From Streptomyces tailanensis (GTDB lineage Bacteria; Actinomycetota; Actinomycetes; Streptomycetales; Streptomycetaceae), in NCBI RefSeq assembly GCF_008386495.1, contig NZ_VTHJ01000073.1:1-42128 (forward strand): a DNA stretch of 42,128 bases. The letters run 5' to 3'. Each line of letters begins with the position of its first letter. Position 1 is the first letter of the stretch. Below are positions 33,736 to 41,762 of this stretch, in pieces. The notes under the pieces were generated by a model. The model searched no databases, was not told where the DNA came from, and saw nothing but the letters and a program-made list of their open reading frames with translations. The translations under genes and the position numbers were made by a program.

Positions 33736-34755
33736 GTGGAGAAGTGGCCGGAAGGCACCCGGGAGAACCGGTTCAACCTGCCGAAGCAGACGACGCGGTC
33801 GAGCGCTGCCGATGATGACGAGGCGTTCCTGCCCAGCAGCAGTGACGAGGTGGTCTGGCCCGACGCCGTCGGCAGAGGGGGATCCGTGTCCCAGGTGGAC
33901 CGGGACTTCGGTGTGCCCCGGCAGACGGGTGCCGCCACCGGTCACCCGGCGGACCCCTGGGAGCAGCCCGATCAGCCCGGCCGCAACCACGACCCGCTGG
34001 AGGTGACCGTCCAACTCGACGGTGCCGGACGGGAAGTGGACGAAGGGCCGGGCGCGGCGGCGAAGGGCGGGCCGGGCCCGCAGGAGTCCGACGGTCCCGT
34101 CTTCGTGGACGAGTCGGGGCGGCGCAGGAACCTGTACCGGCGGCTCGGCATCGCCGTCGGGACCGCCTGCGCGGCGTACGCCGTGGTCATCGTCGGCACC
34201 CTGGTGTCGGGGAACTCGGACGCGCCCTGGCTGCCGGTGCCGATGCAGAAGGACGAGCAGCCGGCGGGCAAGGTGGACACACCGCCGCTGCCGGCCGAGT
34301 CGGCCGACGACCGGGACGACACCGCGGACGGGGTAGCGCCCGGCCCCGGCGCGGGGTCGGCCGTCCCGTCGGGCGAAACGACCGCGCCGGGGAAGGACGG
34401 CTCCCGGGACAAGCCCTCGGGCAGGGGCAAGGACGGCAGGGAACCGGCGCCGTCCACCAGCGCCAAGCCCTCGGCCGGGCCCAGTACCAGCGCCGCGCCC
34501 AAGCCGAGCGTCGTCGTGACGGACCCCGCGCCCTCCGTGTCGGTGACGCCACCGCCGGGCGGCAGCCCCAGCCCCTCGGTCTCGCCCTCGCCGCCCCCGC
34601 CCTCCGAGTCCAGCGGGCCAGGACCGGCCCCCGGCTCCGGCTCCGGCGACACGAACAACGTCGCCGACGGTCCGCAGACCCCGGCCCCGGTCGAGCCCGG
34701 CCCGGCCGCCCCGGAGAACCCGCAAGACCCGCAGAACCCGGAGAATCCCGCCTGA
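33736..34755 (+). CDS. matA: MatA-like membrane protein of aggregation operon
   Basis: A 339-residue protein. The first 130 residues are polar and cytoplasmic (ENRFNLPKQTTR, EVTVQLDGAGREVDEGPG). One membrane helix follows (GIAVGTACAAYAVVIVGTLVSG without the last two, about residues 138-157). The outer part is a long Pro/Ser/Gly/Thr-rich stretch (PSVSVTPPPGGSPSPS), probably disordered and perhaps wall-spanning. The start is GTG 33736, with GGGGGAAG nine bases ahead; GTG 33730 is an alternative. Its stop shares one base with the matB start (TGATG). Named from synteny with the S. lividans/S. coelicolor mat locus, needed for mycelial aggregation; the biochemical role is unknown. Confidence 0.75.
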   Translation: MEKWPEGTRENRFNLPKQTTRSSAADDDEAFLPSSSDEVVWPDAVGRGGSVSQVDRDFGVPRQTGAATGHPADPWEQPDQPGRNHDPLEVTVQLDGAGREVDEGPGAAAKGGPGPQESDGPVFVDESGRRRNLYRRLGIAVGTACAAYAVVIVGTLVSGNSDAPWLPVPMQKDEQPAGKVDTPPLPAESADDRDDTADGVAPGPGAGSAVPSGETTAPGKDGSRDKPSGRGKDGREPAPSTSAKPSAGPSTSAAPKPSVVVTDPAPSVSVTPPPGGSPSPSVSPSPPPPSESSGPGPAPGSGSGDTNNVADGPQTPAPVEPGPAAPENPQDPQNPENPA

Positions 34756-37004
34756 TGCCCCGCACCCAGCGCGGCGGCACGCCCTCGCGTGCCGCCCGCC
34801 GTACGACCGCGCGTGCCGCCCGCCGCCGCACGCGTACGACGCCCCGCTTACCGCTCCGCCACATCCTCCCGTGCGTCATCCTCTTCGCACTGATGGCGAT
34901 GCTGATGGTGCGCGGCTATGTGCACACCGAGATCCTCGCGGACCATCGGGTACGGCCGCTCGTGGCGAACGACCGCGTGCCGAAGAAGATCCTCGACGGC
35001 GGGCCGGTGATCGACACCAGGTCGAGGGCCAAGATCAGCCTCGAAGTCCCCGACCGCGAACTCGTCCTCACCTTCGACGACGGGCCGGACCCGACCTGGA
35101 CCCCCAAGGTCCTCGACGTCCTGAGGAGGCACGACGCCCACGCCGTCTTCTTCATCACCGGCACGATGGCCTCCCGCCACCCGGACCTGGTCCAGCGCAT
35201 GGTCGACGAGGGCCACGAGATCGGCCTGCACACCTTCAACCACCCCGACCTCTCCCTCCAGTCCAAGGCCCGCATCGACTGGGAGCTGTCGCAGAACCAG
35301 CTCGCCCTCGCGGGCGCCGCCGGCATCCGCACCTCGCTCTTCCGGCCGCCGTACTCGTCGTCCTCCGCACGCCTGGACAACCGGTCGTGGCCGGTGACGC
35401 AGTACATCGGCAGCCGCGGCTACATCACCGTCGTCAGCGACACGGACAGCCGGGACTGGAGCATGCCGGGCGTCGACGAGATCATCCGCCGGTCCATGCC
35501 CGAGGACGGCAAGGGCGCGATCGTACTGATGCACGACTCCGGCGGCGACCGCTCGCAGACCGTCGCCGCGCTCGACCGGTACATCACGGGGCTCCAGGAC
35601 AAGGGCTACGCGTTCGACACCCTCACCGGGGCGCTCGACGCCCCCAGCGCCCACACTCCGGTCACGGGGGTGGGCCTGTGGAAGGGCAAGGCCTGGGTGG
35701 CGCTCGTCCAGGTCTCGGAGAGGACGACCGGCATCCTCGTCGTCGCCCTGGCCGTCATCGGCGTCCTCGTCATCGCCCGCTTCGCACTGATGCTGATCCT
35801 GTCGGTCGCGCACGCCCGCCGGGTGCGGCGCCGCGCCTTCCGCTGGGGACCGAACGGCCCGGTCACCGAACCGGCCTCCGTCCTCGTCCCCGCGTACAAC
35901 GAGGCCAAGTGCATCGAGAAGACGGTCCGTTCGCTGGTCGCAGGCGACCACCCCATCGAGGTGCTCGTCATCGACGACGGCTCCAGCGACGGCACCGCCG
36001 GCATCGTCGAGGAGCTCAGCCGCGAGCTGGCCGCCGATCCCGCCGTACGCCATGACGTGCGCGTCGTACGGCAGGAGAACGCGGGCAAGCCCGCCGCCCT
36101 CAACCGGGGCATCGCCAATGCCCGGCACGACCTGATCGTCATGATGGACGGCGACACGGTCTTCGAACCGTCCACCGTCCGGGAGTTGGTGCAACCCTTC
36201 GCCGACCCGCGCGTCGGCGCGGTCGCGGGCAACGCCAAGGTCGGCAACCGGGACACCCTCATCGGCGCCTGGCAGCACATCGAGTACGTGATGGGCTTCA
36301 ACCTCGACCGCCGGATGTACGACATCCTGCGCTGCATGCCCACCATTCCGGGCGCGGTCGGCGCGTTCCGGCGCGAGGCGCTCGACCGCGTCGGCGGCAT
36401 GAGCGAGGACACCCTCGCCGAGGACACCGACATCACCATGGCCATGCACCGCGACGGCTGGCACGTCGTCTACGCCGAGAAGGCCCGCGCCTGGACCGAG
36501 GCCCCCGAGTCCGTCCAGCAGCTGTGGTCGCAGCGCTACCGCTGGTCGTACGGCACGATGCAGGCGATCTGGAAGCACCGGGGAGCGCTGTTCGACAGGG
36601 GCGCGTCGGGTCGTTTCGGGCGCGTGGGCCTGCCCTTGGTCTCCCTGTTCATGGTCGTGGCGCCGCTGCTCGCACCGCTCTTCGACGTCTTCCTCGTCTA
36701 CGGGCTGGTCTTCGGCCCGACCGAGAAGACGATCGCCGCGTGGCTGGCCATCCTCGCCGTCCAGGCGGTGTGCGCGGCGTACGCGTTCCACCTCGACAAG
36801 GAACGCATGACACATCTGCTCTCGCTGCCGCTCCAGCAACTGCTGTACCGCCAGCTGATGTACGTGGTGCTGCTGCAGTCCTGGATCACGGCACTGACCG
36901 GTGGCCGGCTGCGGTGGCAGAAGCTGCGGCGTACGGGGGCGGTGGGGCTGCCGGGTGCGGAACCGCAGCCGCGTGAGCCGAAGGCGGGGAGCCCGGTCGC
37001 ATGA
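34755..37004 (+). CDS. matB: Bifunctional polysaccharide deacetylase / GT2 synthase MatB
   Basis: A 749-residue membrane enzyme, reported in Streptomyces to make a PNAG-like beta-1,6-GlcNAc glycan for pellet formation. A basic N terminus and membrane helix (about 36-52) precede an extracytoplasmic NodB deacetylase domain (about 100-295): TFDDGPDP (Asp108, Asp109), metal His159 and His163 in LHTFNHP, RPPY at 197-200, and LMHDSGG with His260. A second helix (327-352) leads to a GT2 processive synthase: DDGSSDGT (Asp407-408), DGD (465-467), EDTD (556-559) and Q-x-x-RW (593-597). C-terminal membrane segments form the export path. All catalytic motifs look intact. The fusion combines the roles of PgaB-type deacetylase and PgaC/IcaA synthase. 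The TGATG overlap couples it to matA. Confidence 0.93.
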   Translation: MPRTQRGGTPSRAARRTTARAARRRTRTTPRLPLRHILPCVILFALMAMLMVRGYVHTEILADHRVRPLVANDRVPKKILDGGPVIDTRSRAKISLEVPDRELVLTFDDGPDPTWTPKVLDVLRRHDAHAVFFITGTMASRHPDLVQRMVDEGHEIGLHTFNHPDLSLQSKARIDWELSQNQLALAGAAGIRTSLFRPPYSSSSARLDNRSWPVTQYIGSRGYITVVSDTDSRDWSMPGVDEIIRRSMPEDGKGAIVLMHDSGGDRSQTVAALDRYITGLQDKGYAFDTLTGALDAPSAHTPVTGVGLWKGKAWVALVQVSERTTGILVVALAVIGVLVIARFALMLILSVAHARRVRRRAFRWGPNGPVTEPASVLVPAYNEAKCIEKTVRSLVAGDHPIEVLVIDDGSSDGTAGIVEELSRELAADPAVRHDVRVVRQENAGKPAALNRGIANARHDLIVMMDGDTVFEPSTVRELVQPFADPRVGAVAGNAKVGNRDTLIGAWQHIEYVMGFNLDRRMYDILRCMPTIPGAVGAFRREALDRVGGMSEDTLAEDTDITMAMHRDGWHVVYAEKARAWTEAPESVQQLWSQRYRWSYGTMQAIWKHRGALFDRGASGRFGRVGLPLVSLFMVVAPLLAPLFDVFLVYGLVFGPTEKTIAAWLAILAVQAVCAAYAFHLDKERMTHLLSLPLQQLLYRQLMYVVLLQSWITALTGGRLRWQKLRRTGAVGLPGAEPQPREPKAGSPVA

Positions 37005-38155
37005 GCACGCTCGCCCCGGACTCCAGCCCGGTCGTCGAGAGCAAAGCCCCCACCCGGGACCGCTACTTCGACCTCCTCCGCGCCGTCGCCCTCTTCCGCG
37101 TGGTCCTCTACCACCTCACCGGCTGGGCCTGGCTGCCGCTCCTCTTCCCCTCCATGGGCGTGATGTTCGCGCTCGCCGGGAACCTGATGGCCCGCTCGCT
37201 GAAACGCCTGCCGGGGCAGGTGATCAGGGGCCGAATCCGCCGACTGCTGCCGCCTGTCTGGCTGTTGGGGGCCGTGGGCGTGACGGGGATGGTGGCGCAG
37301 GGCTGGGGCCCGGACGCGGACGGGCAGCCCGGGTGGTGGTGGTTCCACCTCACCTACTGGATCCTCCCGATCAGCGACCCGCCGTACGCGGAGGGCCTGC
37401 CCGGAGTCCAAGGCTTCATCGGCGCGGACTGGGCCGTCGACTTCGCCGGACCCCTCTGGTACGTACGCGCCTACCTCTGGTTCGTGCTGCTGTCCCCGCT
37501 CCTGCTCCGCGCGTTGCGCGCGCGGCCGGCGGCGACGGTCCTCGCGCCGATCGCGCTGGCGGCGGCGTTCGAGCTCGGCTACCTGGACTTCCTCCCCGGC
37601 GAACGGTTCGCGTCCGGCCTGACGGACTTCAGCACGTTCGGCGCCTGCTGGATCCTCGGCATGGCCCACCAGGACGGCCTGTTGAAGCGCCTCCCGCGGT
37701 ACATCGTCCCGTCCGTGGCCCCGGCCATCGCCCTCGTCGGCCTCTGGTACGCCCTGAAGCACGACTTCGGCGACGGCAACGACCTCGACAGCATGCCGTT
37801 CGCCCAATCCCTCTGGTCGTTCGGCACGGTACTGCTGCTCCTGCACATCAGCCCGTCGTGGTCCGGGTGGCCGGGCAGGCTGCGCAGGTGGCAGGGGCTG
37901 ATCGCTCTTCTGAACTCCCGGGCGGTGACGATCTATCTGTGGCACAACACCTGCATCCTCATCGCCGCGACACAGTGGGACCGCCTCTGGAATGTGGTGT
38001 TCCTGGAGCAGCACCTCCCCTGGCTGCTGGAGAGCCCGTGGCCGGTGCTGGCCCTGACGTGGGTGCTGATCGCCGTCTGCGTCGCCGCCTTCGGCTGGGC
38101 GGAGGATCTGGCGGCGCGACGGAGGCCGAAGTGGTGTCCGACCGCTGTGTATTGA
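37001..38155 (+). CDS. Acyltransferase-3 family membrane protein of mat operon
   Basis: A 384-residue integral membrane O-acyltransferase (OafA/IcaC-like). About ten hydrophobic segments are visible. The family's N-terminal block is present: RDRYFDLLRAVALFRVVLYH with a conserved His, then MARSLKRLPGQVIRGRIRRLLPP, shortened as RGRIRRLLPP. Near the C terminus, NSRAVTIYLWHNTCILIA carries the second family motif. Its ATG overlaps the matB stop by 4 bp (ATGA), so it is translated with matB. In staphylococci, IcaC of this superfamily modifies PNAG; by analogy it may add acyl groups to the Mat polysaccharide. That role is my inference. Confidence 0.9.
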   Translation: MSTLAPDSSPVVESKAPTRDRYFDLLRAVALFRVVLYHLTGWAWLPLLFPSMGVMFALAGNLMARSLKRLPGQVIRGRIRRLLPPVWLLGAVGVTGMVAQGWGPDADGQPGWWWFHLTYWILPISDPPYAEGLPGVQGFIGADWAVDFAGPLWYVRAYLWFVLLSPLLLRALRARPAATVLAPIALAAAFELGYLDFLPGERFASGLTDFSTFGACWILGMAHQDGLLKRLPRYIVPSVAPAIALVGLWYALKHDFGDGNDLDSMPFAQSLWSFGTVLLLLHISPSWSGWPGRLRRWQGLIALLNSRAVTIYLWHNTCILIAATQWDRLWNVVFLEQHLPWLLESPWPVLALTWVLIAVCVAAFGWAEDLAARRRPKWCPTAVY

Positions 38156-38173
38156 CCCGGTAACCAACCGCGA

Positions 38174-38187
38174 TACGCACTTGCGTA
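38174..38187. promoter_or_regulatory. Short inverted repeat upstream of Pro-rich membrane protein gene
   Basis: TACGCA-CT-TGCGTA is a perfect 6-bp inverted repeat with a 2-base centre. It lies 19 bp after the acyltransferase stop and about 90 bp before the next start codon. Possible operator. Confidence 0.35.
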
Positions 38188-38275
38188 CGACTGACGGCCT
38201 GGTGGATGTTGGGGCTTCGCTCGAGGCAGGTGTTCCTTGCCTCGCCGCGATGCGACCCGAGGAGTGACACCGCCG

Positions 38276-39121
38276 ATGACCCAGCCGCCCGGCCAGCCGC
38301 CGTACGACGGTTACGGATCCCAGCCGCCCCAGCAGCAGCCCCCGTACCCCGGCCCGTACACGCCCCCGCCGGCGGCGCCCGGCGGCCAGCCGCCGAACCC
38401 GTACGCGACGGCTCCGCAGCAGCCGTACGGGGGTGGCGGCCAGCCGCCGTACGGCGGTGCGCCGGGAGCCCCCGGTGCGCCGGGCATGCCGGGGGCTCCA
38501 GGGGCGCCCAACTACGGTGGCCAGTACGGGGGTTACCCGCCCCCGCCCCCTCCCTCCGGGAGCAACGGCGGCAAGATCGCGCTGATTGTCGTCGCGGCGG
38601 TGGCGGCCATCGCGGTGCTCGGCGGCGGCATCTTCCTCCTCACGAGCGGTGGCGACGAAGAGGGGACAGCCAAGCCCCAGCAGAGCGTGTCGGCACAGGC
38701 GACCGAGTCCGAGAGCCCGACCGGCGAACCCACCGACGAGTACACCCCGACCCCGGACGAGAGCGCCCCCGACCTCGAGGCGACCGGCACCCCGCCCGCC
38801 AGCGGTGTCGAGGGCCAGTGGCAGGACGACCAGGCCAGGACCCTCACCATCGGCGAGGAGCAGACCTCCGGCGAGCTCGAAGGCCAGCACACCCTCTCCT
38901 ACATCGACATGGTCGGCGGCAAGGGCCTCATGAACGGCGTCGGCGCCTACCGCGACAGCGACACCTTCCGCATGGCCCTCAAGCCCTTCGCCTCCCAGGA
39001 CGTCAGCGACGAGGACATCACCTTCGCCACGGTCCGCCGCGACGGCGACGACGTGGTCATCACCTGGGAGGACGGCGGCGACACGGAAACGCTCAGCTGG
39101 GTGGGCGAGGCAGGCAGCTGA
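38276..39121 (+). CDS. Pro/Gly/Tyr-rich single-pass membrane protein
   Basis: A 281-residue protein of unknown function. Residues 1-95 are a low-complexity cytoplasmic region rich in Pro, Gly, Gln and Tyr (PPGQPPYDGYGSQPPQQQPP). A membrane helix lies at about 99-120 (KIALIVVAAVAAIAVLGGGIF). The outside part has an acidic Ser/Thr/Glu linker, then a small folded domain of about 100 residues (GVEGQWQDDQARTLTIGE ... DGDDVVITWEDGGD), probably beta-rich. Such layouts are frequent in Streptomyces. The ATG at 38276 has GGAG ten bases upstream; the frame is open 13 codons further. It is separated by 120 bp from the mat operon. Confidence 0.82.
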   Translation: MTQPPGQPPYDGYGSQPPQQQPPYPGPYTPPPAAPGGQPPNPYATAPQQPYGGGGQPPYGGAPGAPGAPGMPGAPGAPNYGGQYGGYPPPPPPSGSNGGKIALIVVAAVAAIAVLGGGIFLLTSGGDEEGTAKPQQSVSAQATESESPTGEPTDEYTPTPDESAPDLEATGTPPASGVEGQWQDDQARTLTIGEEQTSGELEGQHTLSYIDMVGGKGLMNGVGAYRDSDTFRMALKPFASQDVSDEDITFATVRRDGDDVVITWEDGGDTETLSWVGEAGS

Positions 39122-39131
39122 CCCGAGCCCG

Positions 39132-39476
39132 TCACTCGACCGGAGGGCCGCCGAGACCGATCTCGTTGCCGTCCGGGTCCTGGTACGTGACCTTGCGTAC
39201 CCCGTTCGCGTAGGTCTCCCGGCGCACGGGATCCAGGCCCCGGTTGGTGATCCCGGCGACCCGGGCGTCCAGGTCGTCGACGAACAGGGTGTGCAGGGCG
39301 TGGCCGGCGTGCCCGGGTCGGTGCTCGATGTACAGGTACCGGTGTTCTGCCAGCTCCCACACGGCCTCCGCGTCGTTCGGAATGAACGCAGGCGGCGACC
39401 CGAGCAGCCGCCTGTACCAGGACAGCGCTGCGTCGTAGTCGCTCACCGGGATGCCTGCGAAGAGATCGACGGCCAT
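39132..39476 (-). CDS. VOC (glyoxalase/bleomycin-resistance fold) protein
   Basis: A 114-residue small VOC protein. Paired beta-alpha-beta-beta-beta modules are visible: AGIPVSDYDAALSWYRRLLG at the start, the central HRYLYIEHRPGHAG, and TYQDPDGNEIGLGGPP at the end, with the conserved DPDGN turn. Candidate metal ligands are His and Glu in the middle and end strands. Members bind small molecules or metals in very different reactions, so substrate cannot be assigned. It is convergent with the Pro-rich membrane protein gene. Confidence 0.88.
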   Translation of the reverse strand: MAVDLFAGIPVSDYDAALSWYRRLLGSPPAFIPNDAEAVWELAEHRYLYIEHRPGHAGHALHTLFVDDLDARVAGITNRGLDPVRRETYANGVRKVTYQDPDGNEIGLGGPPVE

Positions 39477-39485
39477 GGGCCCACC

Positions 39486-39687
39486 CTACGAGCCCGGAGG
39501 CCGCCCGGCTGCTTTGAGCGCCTGTATGAGGGAGCGGAGGGGGGGTGCGGGTGGTGGTGAGGATCATGGCCGGGGTGTCGCTTTCGCGGAGGTGGATGAC
39601 TTCACCGCCGGTGGGGGTGGCGGCGACGTAGACACAGTTGATGCTGTCGCCGCTGTAGGTGGACTTCTGCCAGTCGATGGTGGGCAC
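39486..39687 (-). pseudogene. DUF397 protein, frameshifted in a 7-base homopolymer
   Basis: From GTG 39687 the frame gives a DUF397 N-terminal part: DWQKSTYSGDSINCVYVA and VIHLRESDTP, as in the small partner proteins of Streptomyces HTH regulators. At a run of seven identical bases (39539-39545; G on plus, C on minus) the frame leaves the family and runs on for hundreds of bases antisense to neighbours. Dropping one base gives RTPLRSLIQALKAAGRPPGS and a stop at 39486, a normal 66-residue DUF397 length. So the gene is intact except for one base: real decay, phase variation or a sequencing error. Confidence 0.75.
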
Positions 39688-39699
39688 GTGTGGTCTCTC

Positions 39700-39765
39700 T
39701 CAGGTGTCCCGGTTGAGCCTATGGATGAAGTCGCGTGACTTGGCGGGGCTGAGCGCAACTGGCCC
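39700..39765 (-). pseudogene. C-terminal remnant of HTH (XRE/DUF5753-type) regulator
   Basis: Immediately upstream of the DUF397 gene, a minus-strand frame encodes LREGPVALSPAKSRDFIHRL and ends at TGA 39700. This resembles the last helix of XRE/DUF5753 regulators, which usually precede DUF397 genes by a few bases, as here (12 bp). The rest of such a gene (about 250 codons) is missing: only about 100 bp separate the fragment from the divergent ATP-binding gene. The upstream limit is approximate. Confidence 0.45.
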
Positions 39766-39862
39766 TTCTCGTAAGCCGGAAGCGCACCAACCCAGGCACT
39801 GCCACCGCTGAACCAAGGCCGTTGAGTATCCGCATCCGACTCCTCTCCTTCCCGGAGGCCTC

Positions 39863-40354
39863 GTGGTCACCGTATCCCCGCTCGACAAGCCGCTGCCCGC
39901 CTGCTGGGAGTACTTCCTGCGGCTGCCGTACGACCCCCGGTCCGTCCGTGTCGCCCGGATGACCGTGCGGGCGGCGCTCACCGCACACGGCATGGACGAA
40001 CTCCTCGACGTCACCGAACTGTTGACGTCCGAGCTGGTCACCAACGCGTACCAGCACACCCACGGCCCCTCCACTCTGCGTCTGCTCGCCTTCCCGGAAG
40101 GCCGGCTCAGGGTCTTCGTAGGCGACTACGACCCCTACGTCCCACCCCCGTTCAACGAGCCCACCCCAGACTCGGTCCCGAATCCGCCTCCCCCCGCTCC
40201 CACGGACACCGAACACGGTCGCGGTCTCCTCCTCGTCCGGCAGTGCGCCGACCGCTGGGGTTGCTGGCCACTGGAGGGCGGGAGCCTGGGGCGGGGCAGG
40301 GGGAAGCTCATGTGGTTCGAGGTGGGCGGGAAGGGGCGGGGGCTCGATGCGTAG
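39863..40354 (+). CDS. Anti-sigma-factor-like ATP-binding protein (HATPase)
   Basis: A 163-residue single-domain GHKL ATPase of the RsbW/SpoIIAB-like type, abundant in Streptomyces. The N box is in LTSELVTNAYQHTHG (about 54-68), the first glycine motif region in VGDYDPYVPP, and the second in EHGRGLLLVRQCADRWG (about 117-133). A Pro-rich stretch (PNPPPPAPTD) lies between. Such proteins may phosphorylate anti-anti-sigma factors or hold sigma factors, or pair with HTH/DUF397 partners. Here the divergent partners are decayed. GGAGG four to five bases ahead supports GTG 39863. Specific partner unknown. Confidence 0.9.
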   Translation: MVTVSPLDKPLPACWEYFLRLPYDPRSVRVARMTVRAALTAHGMDELLDVTELLTSELVTNAYQHTHGPSTLRLLAFPEGRLRVFVGDYDPYVPPPFNEPTPDSVPNPPPPAPTDTEHGRGLLLVRQCADRWGCWPLEGGSLGRGRGKLMWFEVGGKGRGLDA

Positions 40355-40424
40355 CCGCCTGATCAAGGAGCGAGCCGAACCGCCGCCCATGCTCGGCATC
40401 GCCCGGCTGCACCACCTCGGCAGC

Positions 40425-40853
40425 TCAGTCGATACAGAACTCGTTGCCCTCGATGTCCAGCATCGGGATGCACGAATCATTGCCGTCATACAGCGTTCGC
40501 ACGTGGACCGCGCCGAGCGGGACCAGTCGTGCGCACTCGGCCTCAAGTGCGGCGAGGCGCTCTTCACCCACGAGTCCGGTGCCGACCCGCACATCAAGAT
40601 GCAGCCGGTTCTTGGCGGCCTTCCCCTCGGGGACACGCTGGAAGTACAGTCGCGGGCCCACACCTGAGGGATCACTGCAGGCGAACCATGAATCCCGCTG
40701 CTCAGGTGGCTGGGAGCGCTTGAAATCGTCCCAAGTGGCAAACCCCTCCGGTGGCGACGGTACGACGTACCCCAACACCTCGCACCAGAAACGAGCGAGG
40801 CGCTCAGGTTCCGCGCAGTCAAAGGTGACTTGGAACTTCTTGATCGCTGACAT
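40425..40853 (-). CDS. VOC family protein (glyoxalase-like)
   Basis: A 142-residue protein of the Streptomyces glyoxalase-like subgroup: FQVTFDCAEPERLARFWCEV at the N terminus, RLYFQRVPEGKAAKNRLHLD in the middle, and MLDIEGNEFCID at the end. Pairs of VOC modules are clear. It lacks neighbours that would indicate a substrate. Different from the 39132-39476 protein in sequence, so not a recent duplicate. Confidence 0.9.
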   Translation of the reverse strand: MSAIKKFQVTFDCAEPERLARFWCEVLGYVVPSPPEGFATWDDFKRSQPPEQRDSWFACSDPSGVGPRLYFQRVPEGKAAKNRLHLDVRVGTGLVGEERLAALEAECARLVPLGAVHVRTLYDGNDSCIPMLDIEGNEFCID

Positions 40854-41020
40854 CGGCGCACCATACCAACGGGGCTCTGCCGCTCAGGGAACGCCGTGCG
40901 ATTGGCGGATTCGTTCCACTTCCGCCGTCGCGAGGAGCTGGTCGCAGGCCCCGGACCTGGGACGAATCTGCCAATTACCGTGCCGGGCCGCGCTGTCGGC
41001 AGTGCACGTACACCGTTAGG

Positions 41021-41097
41021 GGGCGGGGCGGCCGGATTCGAACCGGCGTCCTCCGAGATGCTGTCGCGGCGCACTACCTCTGTGCTACGACCCCGCC
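41021..41097 (-). tRNA. Non-canonical tRNA or tRNA pseudogene
   Basis: A complete cloverleaf-like layout on the minus strand: 5' GGCGGGG pairing with CCCCGCC; D arm GCAC-AGAGGTA-GTGC; anticodon-arm CCGCG/CTCGG with one C-T mismatch; variable AGGAC; T arm GCCGG-TTCGAAT-CCGGC. Oddities: five bases rather than two separate the 7-bp acceptor from the D stem, and CG separates it on the 3' side. These CGs can pair, giving a 9-bp acceptor with one bulged T. The seven-base loop ACAGCAT puts C at position 33 instead of U, with AGC as formal anticodon. No CCA is encoded. It may be a decayed tRNA or an unusual one. Confidence 0.5.
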
Positions 41098-41199
41098 TTG
41101 CTCGTGATCATAAGCGCCGCGTGCGGCGGTCGGCCACCGTGTTTCGATTGTGGGACAGACTGCCGGGGCAAGAGCCGACAGAGAGCGTGGAGGTTGGAA

Positions 41200-41433
41200 A
41201 TGAGCGGTTTCCTCGACCGGGCCAAGGAGCAGGCGCAGAGTGCGTTGCAGCAGGGCAAGCAGAAGGTGGACGAGGTTCAGCAGCAGCGGGTCGGTGGGGA
41301 GTTGTTGAAGAGGCTCGGGGCCGCGTACTACGCGGAGCGGCGCGGGTCGGGCACGCCGGACGCCACCCAGCAGGCGCTCTCCGCGCTGGAGGCGCACATC
41401 GCCGCGCATGGGGACGGGTTCCTGCGGGGTTGA
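41200..41433 (+). CDS. Small helical protein, function unknown
   Basis: A 77-residue cytoplasmic protein. Residues 1-45 are strongly helical and amphipathic (GFLDRAKEQAQSALQQGKQK), then ELLKRLGAAYYAERRG and a closing helix ATQQALSALEAHIAAHG. No membrane segment or signal. GGAGG six bases ahead of ATG 41200 is a strong ribosome site, so it is a real gene. Such CsbD-like or phage-associated helical small proteins occur widely in Streptomyces. I do not recognise a specific function. Confidence 0.75.
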   Translation: MSGFLDRAKEQAQSALQQGKQKVDEVQQQRVGGELLKRLGAAYYAERRGSGTPDATQQALSALEAHIAAHGDGFLRG

Positions 41434-41501
41434 TCGGGCCGTCCGGGGTGGGGCGGGGGAACCGGGGGTGGTCCGTGGTCCCGCCCCGCCCCGGACGACC
41501 G

Positions 41502-41762
41502 CTACTTTCCCGTCGACGCCGACCACACCGTCACGGCCAGGGCCGTGCAGGATGTGATCGCCGCCAGGGACGGCAGGGGCCAGCGGGTGCGTTCGAGGGC
41601 GTCCAGGCGGTCCTCGTGTTCGGAGAGGGTCTTGTCGGTCTGGTCGGCCCGTTGGAGGAGGAGGGCCAGGTCGCCCCGGGTGGTGGCGAAGCCCACGTCC
41701 ACGGCACGCCGCAGGCGCTCCAACTCCAGGGCCACGCCCGCGCGTTCGTCTTCACTCACCAT
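41502..41762 (-). CDS. Coiled-coil tail-anchored membrane protein, phage-like
   Basis: An 86-residue protein: a coiled coil (ELERLRRAVDVGFATTRGDL, then QRADQTDKTLSEHEDRLDAL) followed by a C-terminal membrane helix (LAAITSCTALAVTVWSA). Comparable proteins accompany lysis or tail genes in actinophages and occur singly in Streptomyces chromosomes; that comparison is from memory. Its ATG overlaps the stop of an upstream reading frame by a few bases, suggesting a former two-gene unit. Confidence 0.7.
   Translation of the reverse strand: MVSEDERAGVALELERLRRAVDVGFATTRGDLALLLQRADQTDKTLSEHEDRLDALERTRWPLPSLAAITSCTALAVTVWSASTGK

Noticed and set aside
38947..39687. A 246-residue frame containing the DUF397 start.
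   Set aside because: After the G7 tract it no longer resembles DUF397 and runs antisense through the VOC gene; a frameshifted 66-residue gene explains it better.
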